Source: Massilia sp. R2A-15 (GTDB lineage Bacteria; Pseudomonadota; Gammaproteobacteria; Burkholderiales; Burkholderiaceae_D). From it: a stretch of 64,000 nt of DNA. Below the pieces are notes generated by a model that saw only the letters and a program-made list of their open reading frames with translations, made no database searches and had not been told where the DNA came from. The position numbers and the translations under genes were made by a program. The stretch spans positions 2,604,001 to 2,668,000 of the forward strand of contig NZ_CP131935.1 in assembly GCF_030704305.1 (NCBI RefSeq), in the 5' to 3' direction. Positions 1-9,873 of this stretch are shown here, in pieces (positions within the stretch are counted from its first letter, which is position 1; each line of letters opens with the position of its first letter).

Positions 1-2121
1 ATCCTGAAGTATTCCGTTCTCGCCTTCGCCGTAATGCAGGCGTGTTCCGCCCTCGCCCAGACCACCATGACCGAAGTTGTCGTCAGCGCCACCAGGCCTG
101 CCGGCAGCGAGCGCGCCAGCATCGGCGGCTTTGCCGATGCACCGCTGCTCGAGACGCCGGCGACGGTCAGCGTGATCGACCGCCAGCGCATGCAAGACCT
201 CGGCATCCATGACAGCACCGGCGCCATGAAGCTCGATGCGGCCGTCAGCGATTCATACAACGCGGTCGGCTACGCCGAGAATTTCTCGATCCGCGGCTTC
301 AACCTCGACAACACCTCCAGCTACCGCAAGGACGGCCTGGCGATACCGGGCGACACCCAGATCCCGCTGGAAAACAAGGAGCGCATCGAAGTGCTCAAGG
401 GCCTGGCCGGCCTGCAGGCGGGCGTCGCGGCGCCAGGCGGCATCATCAACTACGTGACCAAGCGTCCGACCGCTACCTCCCTTCGCTCGGCGACGTTCGA
501 GGTGCGCGAGCGCGGCACCCTGTACGGATCGATGGACCTGGGCGGACGCTTCGACGACCGTCGCTTCGGCTACCGGATCAACGCCGCGGCCGAGAAGCTG
601 CGCTCCTACGTCAAGGGCGCCGACGGCGAGCGCCAGTTCGTCTCCGGCGCCTTCGACTGGCAGGTCACGCCGGACGCGCTGCTGCAGCTCGACCTCGACT
701 ACCAGCACAAGTCGCAGCTGACCGTGCCGGGCTACCAGCTGATCAACAACGTCAGCCTGCCGACCGGGGTTTCGCAGACCATGCTGCTGAACGACCAGCC
801 GTGGGCCAAGCCGGTCGACACGAAAAGCACCAACGCCGGCCTGCGCTTCGAATACCGCCTCAGCGACGACTGGAAGGCCAGCGTCGGCATGAACAAGCAC
901 TGGTTCAAGCGCGACGACTACACCGCCTTCCCTTACGGCTGCAATTTTGATTATGGCTTCTGTGCGAACGGCGACTACGACGTCTACGATTACCAGAGCG
1001 CGGGCGAGCGCAAGTCGCCGTTTGGCGCGCAGGCGATGGTGCAGGGTAAATTCTCTACCGGCGCAATCAGGCACGACCTGACCGCCGGCGCGTCGATCTT
1101 CACCCGCAGCGACAAGTCGGGCGACTACGTCTACGACTTCGCCGGAATGAGCAATATCTACCACAACGTCATCGTGCCGCCGGCGCCGGGCAATCCGACG
1201 ACAGGCCCGGTATTCGAGCGCCGCAGCGAGAACGAGCGCGCCGTGTTCGTGCAGGATATCGCCGCCATCACGCCGCAGTTCAAGCTGCACGCCGGCCTGC
1301 GCTACGTGCAGGTCAAGCGCGACGAGTACATCCCGGACGACAATTCGCGCGTCGCCAATGCGCCGCGCTTCTACGCGCACAGCGACGAAGGCTTCGCGCT
1401 GCCGAACGTCGCGCTGGTGTACAGCCCGAGCCAGGACTGGAACCTGTACGCGGCGCTCTCGCACGGACTGGAACATGGCGGCATCGCTCCGATCGAGACC
1501 ACCAACCAGAACACGGCGCTGGCGCCGAGCCGCTCGAAGCAGGTCGAAGTGGGCGTCAAGGGCGCGATCAATAACGACGTTACCGTGTCGGCGGCGCTTT
1601 TCCAGATCCGCAAAGGCCACGAGTTCACCGACGAAGCCATCAACACCTACGTGCGCCGCGGCGAATCGACCCACCGCGGCCTGGAGCTGTCGGCCCAGGG
1701 CGGCGTCCACAGCGGCCTGCAGTACGGCGTGTCGCTGCTGGCGCTGCACACCGACCAGCAAGGCACCGGCCAGGCGGACTTCGACGGCAAGCGCGTCACC
1801 GATGTCCCGAACTTCAAGTCGAGCGCGTGGGTTGAGTATGCGGTGCCTGCCGTGGCGGGCCTGAAGGTCAACGCGGCCTGGCAGTATTCGGGCGAGAAGG
1901 CGTTCGACCTGGCCAACACGGTCAACGTGCCGGCCTACCACCTGTTCGACCTTGGCGCGTCGTACGCGACCCGCGTGGCCGGCATGTCGACCACGCTGCG
2001 CTTTGGCGTCAACAACGTGTTCGACAAATTCTACTGGCGCGATGTCACGCCGGCGCTGGGCGGCTACCTGCTGACCGGCGCGCCGCGCACCTTCCGCGCA
2101 TCGGCGCAGTTCGACTTCTAA
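1..2121 (+). CDS. TonB-dependent siderophore-type receptor, 5' end cut by window
   Basis: Outer-membrane gated barrel that would import a ferric siderophore or similar ligand with TonB energy. The frame is open to base 1: the eleven codons before the first ATG (base 34) read ILKYSVLAFAV and run into MQACSALAQ, which together make the hydrophobic core and cleavage site of a signal peptide, so the real start lies left of the window. A TonB-box-like stretch (TEVVVSATRP) follows, then the plug domain (ETPATVSVIDRQRMQDLG; GLAGLQAGVAAPGGIINYV) and a barrel of about 500 residues ending in the FhuA/FpvA-type C terminus with a terminal Phe. Its stop codon overlaps the stop of the convergent gene at 2118. 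The ligand cannot be read from sequence; the neighbouring nicotinamide riboside operon makes a non-siderophore ligand worth considering. Confidence 0.92.
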   Translation: MLKYSVLAFAVMQACSALAQTTMTEVVVSATRPAGSERASIGGFADAPLLETPATVSVIDRQRMQDLGIHDSTGAMKLDAAVSDSYNAVGYAENFSIRGFNLDNTSSYRKDGLAIPGDTQIPLENKERIEVLKGLAGLQAGVAAPGGIINYVTKRPTATSLRSATFEVRERGTLYGSMDLGGRFDDRRFGYRINAAAEKLRSYVKGADGERQFVSGAFDWQVTPDALLQLDLDYQHKSQLTVPGYQLINNVSLPTGVSQTMLLNDQPWAKPVDTKSTNAGLRFEYRLSDDWKASVGMNKHWFKRDDYTAFPYGCNFDYGFCANGDYDVYDYQSAGERKSPFGAQAMVQGKFSTGAIRHDLTAGASIFTRSDKSGDYVYDFAGMSNIYHNVIVPPAPGNPTTGPVFERRSENERAVFVQDIAAITPQFKLHAGLRYVQVKRDEYIPDDNSRVANAPRFYAHSDEGFALPNVALVYSPSQDWNLYAALSHGLEHGGIAPIETTNQNTALAPSRSKQVEVGVKGAINNDVTVSAALFQIRKGHEFTDEAINTYVRRGESTHRGLELSAQGGVHSGLQYGVSLLALHTDQQGTGQADFDGKRVTDVPNFKSSAWVEYAVPAVAGLKVNAAWQYSGEKAFDLANTVNVPAYHLFDLGASYATRVAGMSTTLRFGVNNVFDKFYWRDVTPALGGYLLTGAPRTFRASAQFDF

Positions 2122-2843
2122 AAGGCGTACTGGATCCGCATCGCGACGCTTTTGGCGTTGCGTGCGGAATTCTTGCCGATCAGGTAAGCCGCTTCATACT
2201 TCCACTCATGTCCGCCCGCCAGGAGCCAGCTGCCGAAAACGGCTGGCCCCGCGCGGTGCGACTGCTGCTCGCGCGGCAGCCAGTCGTTCCACTTCCCCAT
2301 CTCGCCGAACCCCTGCACGCCGAACTGCAGCTTCTCGATCCAGCGGTATTTCACCTGCCACTGGTAGGCGATCGTGGTCGCTTCGGCCTGCGCGGTGCGG
2401 CAGTGCCGCTGCAGGAACACATTCAGGTTCAACTGGGTGCGTCCAAATTCCGTCTGCAGCACCGGGCCGTATTCGTACCCGATCTCGCCCGATCCGTCAG
2501 TGTCCCGTTCAATGTTGGTATGGAAGGCCAGGTCCACCGGATACTCGCCCTGCGTCAGCATGAAGTCGTTCTGCCACTCGACCGCGGACAGATGGTTCGA
2601 GCCGGGACTCATCTGGAACCACTGCGCCGTCAGCTCGGTGTACCAGCGCGAGGTGACGTTCCACGCCAGGCCCAGCTCGGGAGAACTGCGCGGCGCCTTG
2701 CCGGCCGGCTTCGCGTTCCAGTACTTGAAATCGACCGAGCGCTGTCCTTCGTTGGGATAAGTGGTGACCAGGTAGTAGCCGGTGTCGGCCGCTGCCTGCT
2801 GCATCAATAAAGCCAGGGACGTCAACACCAGGATCTTCTTCAT
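2118..2843 (-). CDS. Small exported outer-membrane barrel-like protein, function unknown
   Basis: The protein has 241 residues starting MKKILVLTSLALLMQQAAADT, a clear signal peptide with an AxA-type cleavage site. The rest is rich in alternating aromatic/polar strands (WYTELTAQWFQM, YQWQVKYRWIEKLQFGV) and ends in IQYAF, the aromatic C-terminal residue typical of BAM-inserted barrels. The open frame runs upstream to 3161, but that extension is Arg/Ala/Gly-rich shadow of the kinase gene, so I start at the ATG at 2843. It lies 20 bp after the ribosylnicotinamide kinase stop and is probably the last gene of that operon. I do not recognise a family. An outer-membrane pore or binding protein for the same pathway is an inference from context only. 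Confidence 0.7.
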   Translation of the reverse strand: MKKILVLTSLALLMQQAAADTGYYLVTTYPNEGQRSVDFKYWNAKPAGKAPRSSPELGLAWNVTSRWYTELTAQWFQMSPGSNHLSAVEWQNDFMLTQGEYPVDLAFHTNIERDTDGSGEIGYEYGPVLQTEFGRTQLNLNVFLQRHCRTAQAEATTIAYQWQVKYRWIEKLQFGVQGFGEMGKWNDWLPREQQSHRAGPAVFGSWLLAGGHEWKYEAAYLIGKNSARNAKSVAMRIQYAF

Positions 2844-2863
2844 CGACGGTTCTCGCGGTTGAT

Positions 2864-3385
2864 TCAGTGGTTGAATTGTCCCAGCAGCGCGGCGGTGCGC
2901 GCGACGCGCTGTTCCAGGTCGCCGGTCAGCAGCGCGTAGTCGACGCCCTGCCGCTCCAGGCGCCCGATCAGCGCCTGGTGCACGACCAGCCGAACTTCGG
3001 CCGATTCGCGCTGCAGGCCGTCTGCGACCCAGGGCAGATCCGGCGCCGCCACCAGCGTCAGCGCGTAATCGTGATCCAGCGCCAGCGCCTCCAGCCGCGG
3101 ATCGACTCGGCCCCAGTAGACGCCACTGTAGACCGCCGTCATCAGCGGCGTGGTGTCGCAAAACAAGAAATCCCGCGCCAGTGGCTCGGCCGCATCCTCG
3201 CGTTCGAGCTGGGTTTGCGCGATCGCCAGCTGGTCGTGCTCGAACGGCACGCGCGCATTCAGCTCGACGAACTCGCGCAGGTATTCGCGCACCCAGACGG
3301 TGCCGTAGCGGTTTGCCAACGCCGTGGCCAGCGTCGATTTGCCGGTCGATTCGGCGCCCAGGATGGCGATGCGCGGCACCGTCAT
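2864..3385 (-). CDS. NadR-type ribosylnicotinamide kinase (stand-alone domain)
   Basis: The protein has 173 residues. Its N-terminal Walker A motif, GAESTGKSTL, is the form typical of the kinase domain of NadR, and PWVADGLQ in the second half matches the PWVADGLR stretch I know from E. coli NadR. The adenylyltransferase and repressor domains of full NadR are absent. The predicted reaction is ATP-dependent phosphorylation of nicotinamide riboside to NMN in the cytoplasm. The start codon overlaps the stop of pnuC by 4 bp (ATGA), so transport and trapping by phosphorylation appear translationally coupled. A thiamine-type PnuT partner kinase is the main alternative, but the NadR motifs argue for nicotinamide riboside. 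Confidence 0.85.
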   Translation of the reverse strand: MTVPRIAILGAESTGKSTLATALANRYGTVWVREYLREFVELNARVPFEHDQLAIAQTQLEREDAAEPLARDFLFCDTTPLMTAVYSGVYWGRVDPRLEALALDHDYALTLVAAPDLPWVADGLQRESAEVRLVVHQALIGRLERQGVDYALLTGDLEQRVARTAALLGQFNH

Positions 3386-3969
3386 CGCGCCACCCTGCTC
3401 CAGGCGCGCAGGCCGATCGCGGCCATCACGACGAACACCGCGTACAGGATCGCCGTCAGCACCAGATGCTTGTACAGGTACAGGCCGACGTACAGCACAT
3501 CGACCGCGATCCAGGCATGCCAGTTCTCGACCTTCTTGCGCGACAGGAGGACCTGGCCGAGCAGGCTGCCGGCAGTCAGGAAGCCGTCCGCGTGCGGCAC
3601 GTCGGTGTTGGTCCAGGTCTTGAGGAACCAGGACAGCAGCACGAAGCCGGCCGCCCAGCCGGCCAGCGACACGATCCAGCCGCGCCGGTCCAGGCGCGTG
3701 ACGTCGAGCACCTGGCCCTGCGCGCCGCCGTGCAGCCAGCTGTACCAGCCCCAGAACGAGACGATGATGAAGACGGCCTGCAGGCCGGCGTCGCCATACA
3801 GGCGCGAGTCGTAGAACACCACGCCATACGCGGCCGAGGAGACGATCGCGAACAGCCAGGCCCAGTGGTTCTGGCGGATATTGAGCAGGACCGTCGCGAC
3901 CGATAGTACGAAGGAGATCAGTTCTAGCGGGGTGGTGGCAAAGCCGAACAGGGGAAACGTGTCGTTCAT
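3382..3969 (-). CDS. pnuC: PnuC-family nicotinamide riboside transporter
   Basis: The protein has 195 residues with about seven hydrophobic segments and PnuC signature residues (NIRQNHWAWLFAIVSSAAYG; FWGWYSWLHG; ENWHAWIAVDVLYVGLYLYK). Family members facilitate diffusion of nicotinamide riboside (PnuC) or related vitamins across the inner membrane, with the gradient maintained by an intracellular kinase. The adjacent NadR-type kinase makes nicotinamide riboside the likeliest cargo. The longer frame to 4290 only reads through the upstream regulator; I chose the ATG at 3969, which overlaps the regulator's stop by 4 bp. The gene is sandwiched by ATGA overlaps on both sides, so the regulator, transporter and kinase are one transcript. 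Confidence 0.88.
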   Translation of the reverse strand: MNDTFPLFGFATTPLELISFVLSVATVLLNIRQNHWAWLFAIVSSAAYGVVFYDSRLYGDAGLQAVFIIVSFWGWYSWLHGGAQGQVLDVTRLDRRGWIVSLAGWAAGFVLLSWFLKTWTNTDVPHADGFLTAGSLLGQVLLSRKKVENWHAWIAVDVLYVGLYLYKHLVLTAILYAVFVVMAAIGLRAWSRVAR

Positions 3970-4214
3970 CGGGAAGCGGTGAGGGTCAATCGGGGCTGCA
4001 TGCCGGCGCGCGCGGCCAGGCGCACCAGCAGGTCGAGGCTGAACTGCGCGGTCTTGCCGTGCTTGATTTCGGAGACCCGCGCCTGCGTGGTGCCGAGCAG
4101 CGCCGCCGCCGCGGTCTGGGTCAGGCCGGAGTGCTCCAGCCACGCCTCGAGGGCGGCCGTCAGCGCGGCGCGCATGTCGAGCTCTTCGGGGGCAGGATGG
4201 TTGGGCGAAGTCAT
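3966..4214 (-). CDS. XRE/HigA-like helix-turn-helix regulator heading the pnuC operon
   Basis: The protein has 82 residues. A single HTH domain spans roughly residues 15-75, with the recognition-helix region TQARVSEIKHGKTAQFSLD followed by LLVRLAARAG. This layout resembles antitoxin-type XRE proteins (HigA-like) more than the usual NAD-pathway repressors NadR, NiaR, NrtR or NadQ. No toxin gene lies upstream or downstream. It is the first gene of the XRE-pnuC-kinase operon, and a 20-bp inverted repeat sits 30 bp before its start, so autoregulation of the operon is likely. Whether it senses a pyridine nucleotide cannot be seen. Confidence 0.8.
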   Translation of the reverse strand: MTSPNHPAPEELDMRAALTAALEAWLEHSGLTQTAAAALLGTTQARVSEIKHGKTAQFSLDLLVRLAARAGMQPRLTLTASR

Positions 4215-4244
4215 GTGCCGTCAAGTATGGCGCGCAAACGCCAT

Positions 4245-4264
4245 TTATGCAAGATTTCGCATAA
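4245..4264. promoter_or_regulatory. Candidate operator of the XRE-pnuC operon
   Basis: Perfect 6-bp inverted arms TTATGC and GCATAA are separated by 8 bp, in the divergent gap between the regulator (start 4214) and the S9 peptidase (start 4355). On the minus strand a TTGCCA box lies just upstream and the right arm supplies a CATAAA/GCATAA -10-like hexamer at 17-18 bp spacing, so a bound dimer would cover the core promoter. The assignment to the XRE protein is inference. Confidence 0.45.
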
Positions 4265-4354
4265 TTCTGGCAACGTTGCAAATCCCTCAAAATTTTATAT
4301 GCTTTAAATCAACATTTGGATATACTTTTTGCACAATTATTCTGGAGACTGTCG

Positions 4355-6310
4355 ATGCGCTTGCTTGCCCTGCTGATCTGTTCGGCCTTGAATGTAGTCC
4401 CCGTCTTGGCGCGCGCCGCGGAGCCGGTCGTGCCGATCGACGCCTTCGTCGAGCAAATGCGCTACAGCAAGCCGCGCATCTCGCCCGACGGCAAACACAT
4501 CGCCATCAGCGTGCGCATCGAGCGCGGCGACCGCACCGTGCCGACCATGACGGTGTACTCCCTGCCCGACCTGAAAATCGTCAGCACCATCGCCCTGCCC
4601 GGCTTCGAAGTGCCGGTCAACTTTCAATGGATCAGCAGCCGGCGCCTGATCGTCGAAAAAGGCCTTGAACTGGGACTGCGCGAACGTCCCCGCCGCACCG
4701 GCGAAGTGGTGGCTGTGGACCTGGACGGCACCAAGCCGCAGTACCTGTACGGTTACAACGGCTTCCAGCAGTCGAGCCGCGGCGACCGGTATGGCGACGA
4801 CTACGGCTGGGGCAACGTGGAACATATCCCGCTGGCGCGCGACGGCCACGTCTTCCTCGGCGGGCATTTGTGGCGGAGCAGCCGCAGCATGCTCTACGAC
4901 ATCCAGACCTCCAACTCCGTGCGCAAGCTGCTGGCCGACATTCCGATGAAGGATGCCGGTTTCATTTTCCAGAACGACGCCACGCCGCGCTTTGCCTACG
5001 GCGACGATGACGATAACCAGCCGTTCCTGTATCGCCTCGACGATGCCAGCGGCGAGTGGCGCCGGCTGGAACGCCAGGCGGGCGCGCCGCGCTTCCATCC
5101 GATCGCGTTCACGCCGGACAACAGCGAAGTGTACGCCTGGCAGAGCGTCGCCGGCGGCCCGTGGGAACTGGTGCGCGAGAACATGAAAACCGGCGCGCGC
5201 ACGGCGATTGCGAAAGATCCCGTGGCCAGCATCGAGGAACTGCACTTCGGCACGAACCGCTCCGTGCCGTTCGCCTATTCCGCCACGACCGGCAAGCCGG
5301 TGGTGCGCTACCTTGACGAGAACAACGAGAACGCGGTTCTGCACAAGACGCTGAGCGCCCAGTTCCCCGGCGAGTTTGTCCACTTCCTCAATTCCTCCGA
5401 CGACGGCCAGAAGCTCTTGTTCAGCGTGGCCAGCGACCGCGATCCGGGCTCCTTCTACCTGTTCGACAAGCAGAACGGAAAGGCCGAACTGCTGTTTTCG
5501 AACATGGAGCGGATCGACCCTGAGCAGATGGCCGAGCGGCGCCCGATCAAGTTCGTCGCGCGCGACGGCCTGACCATCACCGGCTACCTGACCGTGCCGA
5601 AAAACCCGTCGGGCAAGAAGCTGCCGATGGTGCTGCTGCCGCATGGCGGCCCGTTCGACGTGGCCGATTCATGGTATTTCGATGAAGACGCGCAGTTCCT
5701 GGCCAGCCGCGGTTACGCGGTATTGCAGGTCAACTTCCGCGGCTCCAGCGGACGCGGTCCACGCTTCGAGCGCGCGGGCTACCGCCAGTGGGGCGGCAAG
5801 CTGCTCGACGATTTGAGCGACGGCGTCAAGTGGGCCAACGGCCAGCCCGACATCGACGCCTCGCGGGTGTGCGTGTTCGGCGCCAGCTACGGCGGTTACG
5901 CCGCCCTGATGCTGCCAGTGCGCGAACCGGCGATGTTCAAGTGCAGTGTCGGGTATGTGGGCATGTATGATCTCTCCACCGTGTTCGACCAGGAAGGGGT
6001 CAAGGGCAACGTCCAGGCTACCAATTTCTTCATGAAGACGCTCGGCAAGGATCCGGCGGAGCTGGCCGCCAATTCGCCGGTCAACCTGGCCGAAAAAATC
6101 AAGGTCCCGGTGCTGCTGGTACACGGGAACAAGGACAAGATAACCCCTCTTGCGCAGGCCGAGACGATGCGCGACGCGCTGACCAGGGCCGGCCGGCCGC
6201 CGCAATGGATGCTGGTGAAGGGCGAGGGACACGGCTTCTACGACGCCGAACACCGCAAGCAGTTCTACGAAGCGCTTGAAGCCTTCCTCGACAAGCATAT
6301 CGGGCACTGA
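4355..6310 (+). CDS. Exported S9-family (prolyl oligopeptidase-type) peptidase
   Basis: The protein has 651 residues. The ATG at 4355 has GGAG eight bases upstream and gives a good signal peptide (MRLLALLICSALNVVPVLA); the in-frame ATG at 4316 would spoil it. Residues about 30-380 form a beta-propeller-like region. The C-terminal alpha/beta-hydrolase domain carries the nucleophile elbow GASYGGYAAL (Ser), the acid region HGNKDKITP (Asp) and the catalytic His in GEGHGFY. Family members release dipeptides or acyl amino acids from peptides, here probably in the periplasm. It is divergent from the XRE operon and convergent with the S46 peptidase gene. Substrate preference (DPP IV, acylaminoacyl or other) is not readable. 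Confidence 0.9.
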   Translation: MRLLALLICSALNVVPVLARAAEPVVPIDAFVEQMRYSKPRISPDGKHIAISVRIERGDRTVPTMTVYSLPDLKIVSTIALPGFEVPVNFQWISSRRLIVEKGLELGLRERPRRTGEVVAVDLDGTKPQYLYGYNGFQQSSRGDRYGDDYGWGNVEHIPLARDGHVFLGGHLWRSSRSMLYDIQTSNSVRKLLADIPMKDAGFIFQNDATPRFAYGDDDDNQPFLYRLDDASGEWRRLERQAGAPRFHPIAFTPDNSEVYAWQSVAGGPWELVRENMKTGARTAIAKDPVASIEELHFGTNRSVPFAYSATTGKPVVRYLDENNENAVLHKTLSAQFPGEFVHFLNSSDDGQKLLFSVASDRDPGSFYLFDKQNGKAELLFSNMERIDPEQMAERRPIKFVARDGLTITGYLTVPKNPSGKKLPMVLLPHGGPFDVADSWYFDEDAQFLASRGYAVLQVNFRGSSGRGPRFERAGYRQWGGKLLDDLSDGVKWANGQPDIDASRVCVFGASYGGYAALMLPVREPAMFKCSVGYVGMYDLSTVFDQEGVKGNVQATNFFMKTLGKDPAELAANSPVNLAEKIKVPVLLVHGNKDKITPLAQAETMRDALTRAGRPPQWMLVKGEGHGFYDAEHRKQFYEALEAFLDKHIGH

Positions 6311-6317
6311 TAAAAAA

Positions 6318-6387
6318 GGGTCAGGCCGCGCACGACCTGACCCCAGCTTTTGGCAGCATCGGGGTCTGGTCCCGCGGACCTGACCCC
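6318..6387. repeat. 27-bp palindromic repeat pair in a convergent gap
   Basis: A degenerate copy lies at 6318-6344 and a full copy at 6361-6387. The full copy has arms GGGGTCTGGTCC and GGACCTGACCCC around CGC. The pair occupies the gap between the ends of the S9 and S46 peptidase genes, where hairpins could terminate transcription from both sides. Confidence 0.85.
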
Positions 6388-6396
6388 AGCTTCGCT

Positions 6397-8538
<2,142 letters not shown>

Positions 8539-8669
8539 GATGGTGTCCCCGGGTGGTGAAAAGCAAGCGGGGAGTATATCTGCCTTGGAAACGGCTGGGA
8601 ACCGGTTTTTTGGCCGGCCGGGGCCGGTCCTCCCGGCCGCCCCGTTCGTTCGACCGTGTTGGCCGGCGA

Positions 8670-9728
8670 CTACCGCGTGAGCGCCGGTCCGACGTATTTC
8701 ATCAGCAGGCCTTTTGGTCCGATCGCCCAGCCGGTGGAAGGCGAGGCGAATGCGACCGTGTTCATTGGCGTGCGATCGAGGGCGGTCCAGCTTCTGCCTG
8801 CGTCCAGCGTGTAGCCCGATCCCGCCAGGCCGGCCGCGACAAAGCTCGACGGGGCGCCGTTCACCGGCATCACCACCGACATGTAGCCGGTCGGCAGAAT
8901 CGAAACTGGAGCCCAGGTCGCGCCCCCGTCTTCGCTGCGCGCGCCGTTGACCGCGGCCAGCGCAGGCTCCTTGTAGTCGCCGCCCGCTGCCAGCCCGAGG
9001 CGAGGACTGGCGAAGCCGACCGAGAATGCCCCGCGGGCAGCCGCGCCGGCCGGAATCGGCAGCGCCGCGGCGTGCCATGAAGCGCCGCGGTCGCTCGAAT
9101 GGAATACGCGCGACGATTGCGCGCCACCGGTGACGATCCATGCGTCGCGCGCGCCGGCAACCGACAGGCAGGTGCCGCTGGCGGCGAAAGCGCCCTCGTT
9201 CGGCAGCGCGTCGAGGCCTTTGCTGTCCATCTGGCGCCAGGTCACGCCGCCGTCGGCGGTCACGTAGGTCTGGAAGCGGCCCTTGACCGGGTCGCCGAAC
9301 AGGATGCCGTTGTCGGCGTCCCAGAACGCCATCGCATCCCAGAAGCCGTCGGCAAACTGATTGGTCGCCAGCAGGCGCCAGGTTGCGCCGCCGTCGTCGG
9401 TACGGTAGATGCGCGAAGCGGCGCCGGGGCCGGCGCTCATGACCAGCGCGGACTTTGCGTCGATGGCGTGGATGTCGCGGAAATCGAGCTTGTCGGCATC
9501 CGGTACCTGCATCGCCTGCCAGTGCGCGCCGTCGGTGGTGCGCAGCACCGTGCCCCTGGCGCCGCTGGCCCACGCCACGGTTTCGCTGACGACCGACAGG
9601 CCGCGCAATTCGGCGGTGGTGCCGCTTGCTTCAGCGCGCCAAGGCTGGGAAGGCGCCGCCGGCGGCATCGGCGCACAGGCGGAAAGGCAGGCAATCAGGA
9701 AAGGAGTGCAGGCAAGGTGTCGGCGCAT
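8670..9728 (-). CDS. BNR/Asp-box beta-propeller lipoprotein
   Basis: The protein has 352 residues. The N terminus (MRRHLACTPFLIACLSAC) is a lipoprotein signal with lipobox LSAC. The body contains repeated Asp-box motifs (RTTDGAHW, RTDDGGATW, TADGGVTW, HSSDRGASW, SEDGGATW), each marking a blade of a sialidase/Ycf48-like propeller. No sialidase catalytic residues are evident, so I read it as a protein- or ligand-binding propeller on the periplasmic membrane face. It lies upstream of the S46 peptidase on the same strand with a 131-bp gap in which I see nothing notable. Confidence 0.8.
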   Translation of the reverse strand: MRRHLACTPFLIACLSACAPMPPAAPSQPWRAEASGTTAELRGLSVVSETVAWASGARGTVLRTTDGAHWQAMQVPDADKLDFRDIHAIDAKSALVMSAGPGAASRIYRTDDGGATWRLLATNQFADGFWDAMAFWDADNGILFGDPVKGRFQTYVTADGGVTWRQMDSKGLDALPNEGAFAASGTCLSVAGARDAWIVTGGAQSSRVFHSSDRGASWHAAALPIPAGAAARGAFSVGFASPRLGLAAGGDYKEPALAAVNGARSEDGGATWAPVSILPTGYMSVVMPVNGAPSSFVAAGLAGSGYTLDAGRSWTALDRTPMNTVAFASPSTGWAIGPKGLLMKYVGPALTR

Positions 9729-9781
9729 GAAGGAACCTGTCGGAGATTTGGAAGATTCAGATCATACGATACAAATGACGC

Positions 9782-9870
9782 GTCGTACCTGCGAAGGCAG
9801 GCACCCATACTGAGCATGCCGAAGAGGCTAATGCCATCTCAGCATAGGTACCTGCCTGCGCAGGTACGAC
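9782..9870. repeat. Inverted pair of a 34-bp dispersed element (family 2)
   Basis: A copy at 9782-9815 begins GTCGTACCTGCGAAGGCAGG and ends TACTGAGC. An inverted copy at 9837-9870 ends CCTGCGCAGGTACGAC. Together they form a long stem with a 21-bp loop between the efflux channel gene and the BNR lipoprotein gene. The same architecture occurs at 17632-17718. Confidence 0.8.
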
Positions 9871-9873
9871 ACG

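Noticed and set aside
3966..4214. Half of a HigBA-type toxin-antitoxin pair
   Set aside because: The HTH protein looks antitoxin-like, but no RelE/HigB-like toxin frame lies on either side and it overlaps pnuC instead.
8539..9573. N-terminal extension of the S46 peptidase frame
   Set aside because: The upstream part overlaps the BNR lipoprotein gene in another frame, and the signal peptide fixes the start near 8538.
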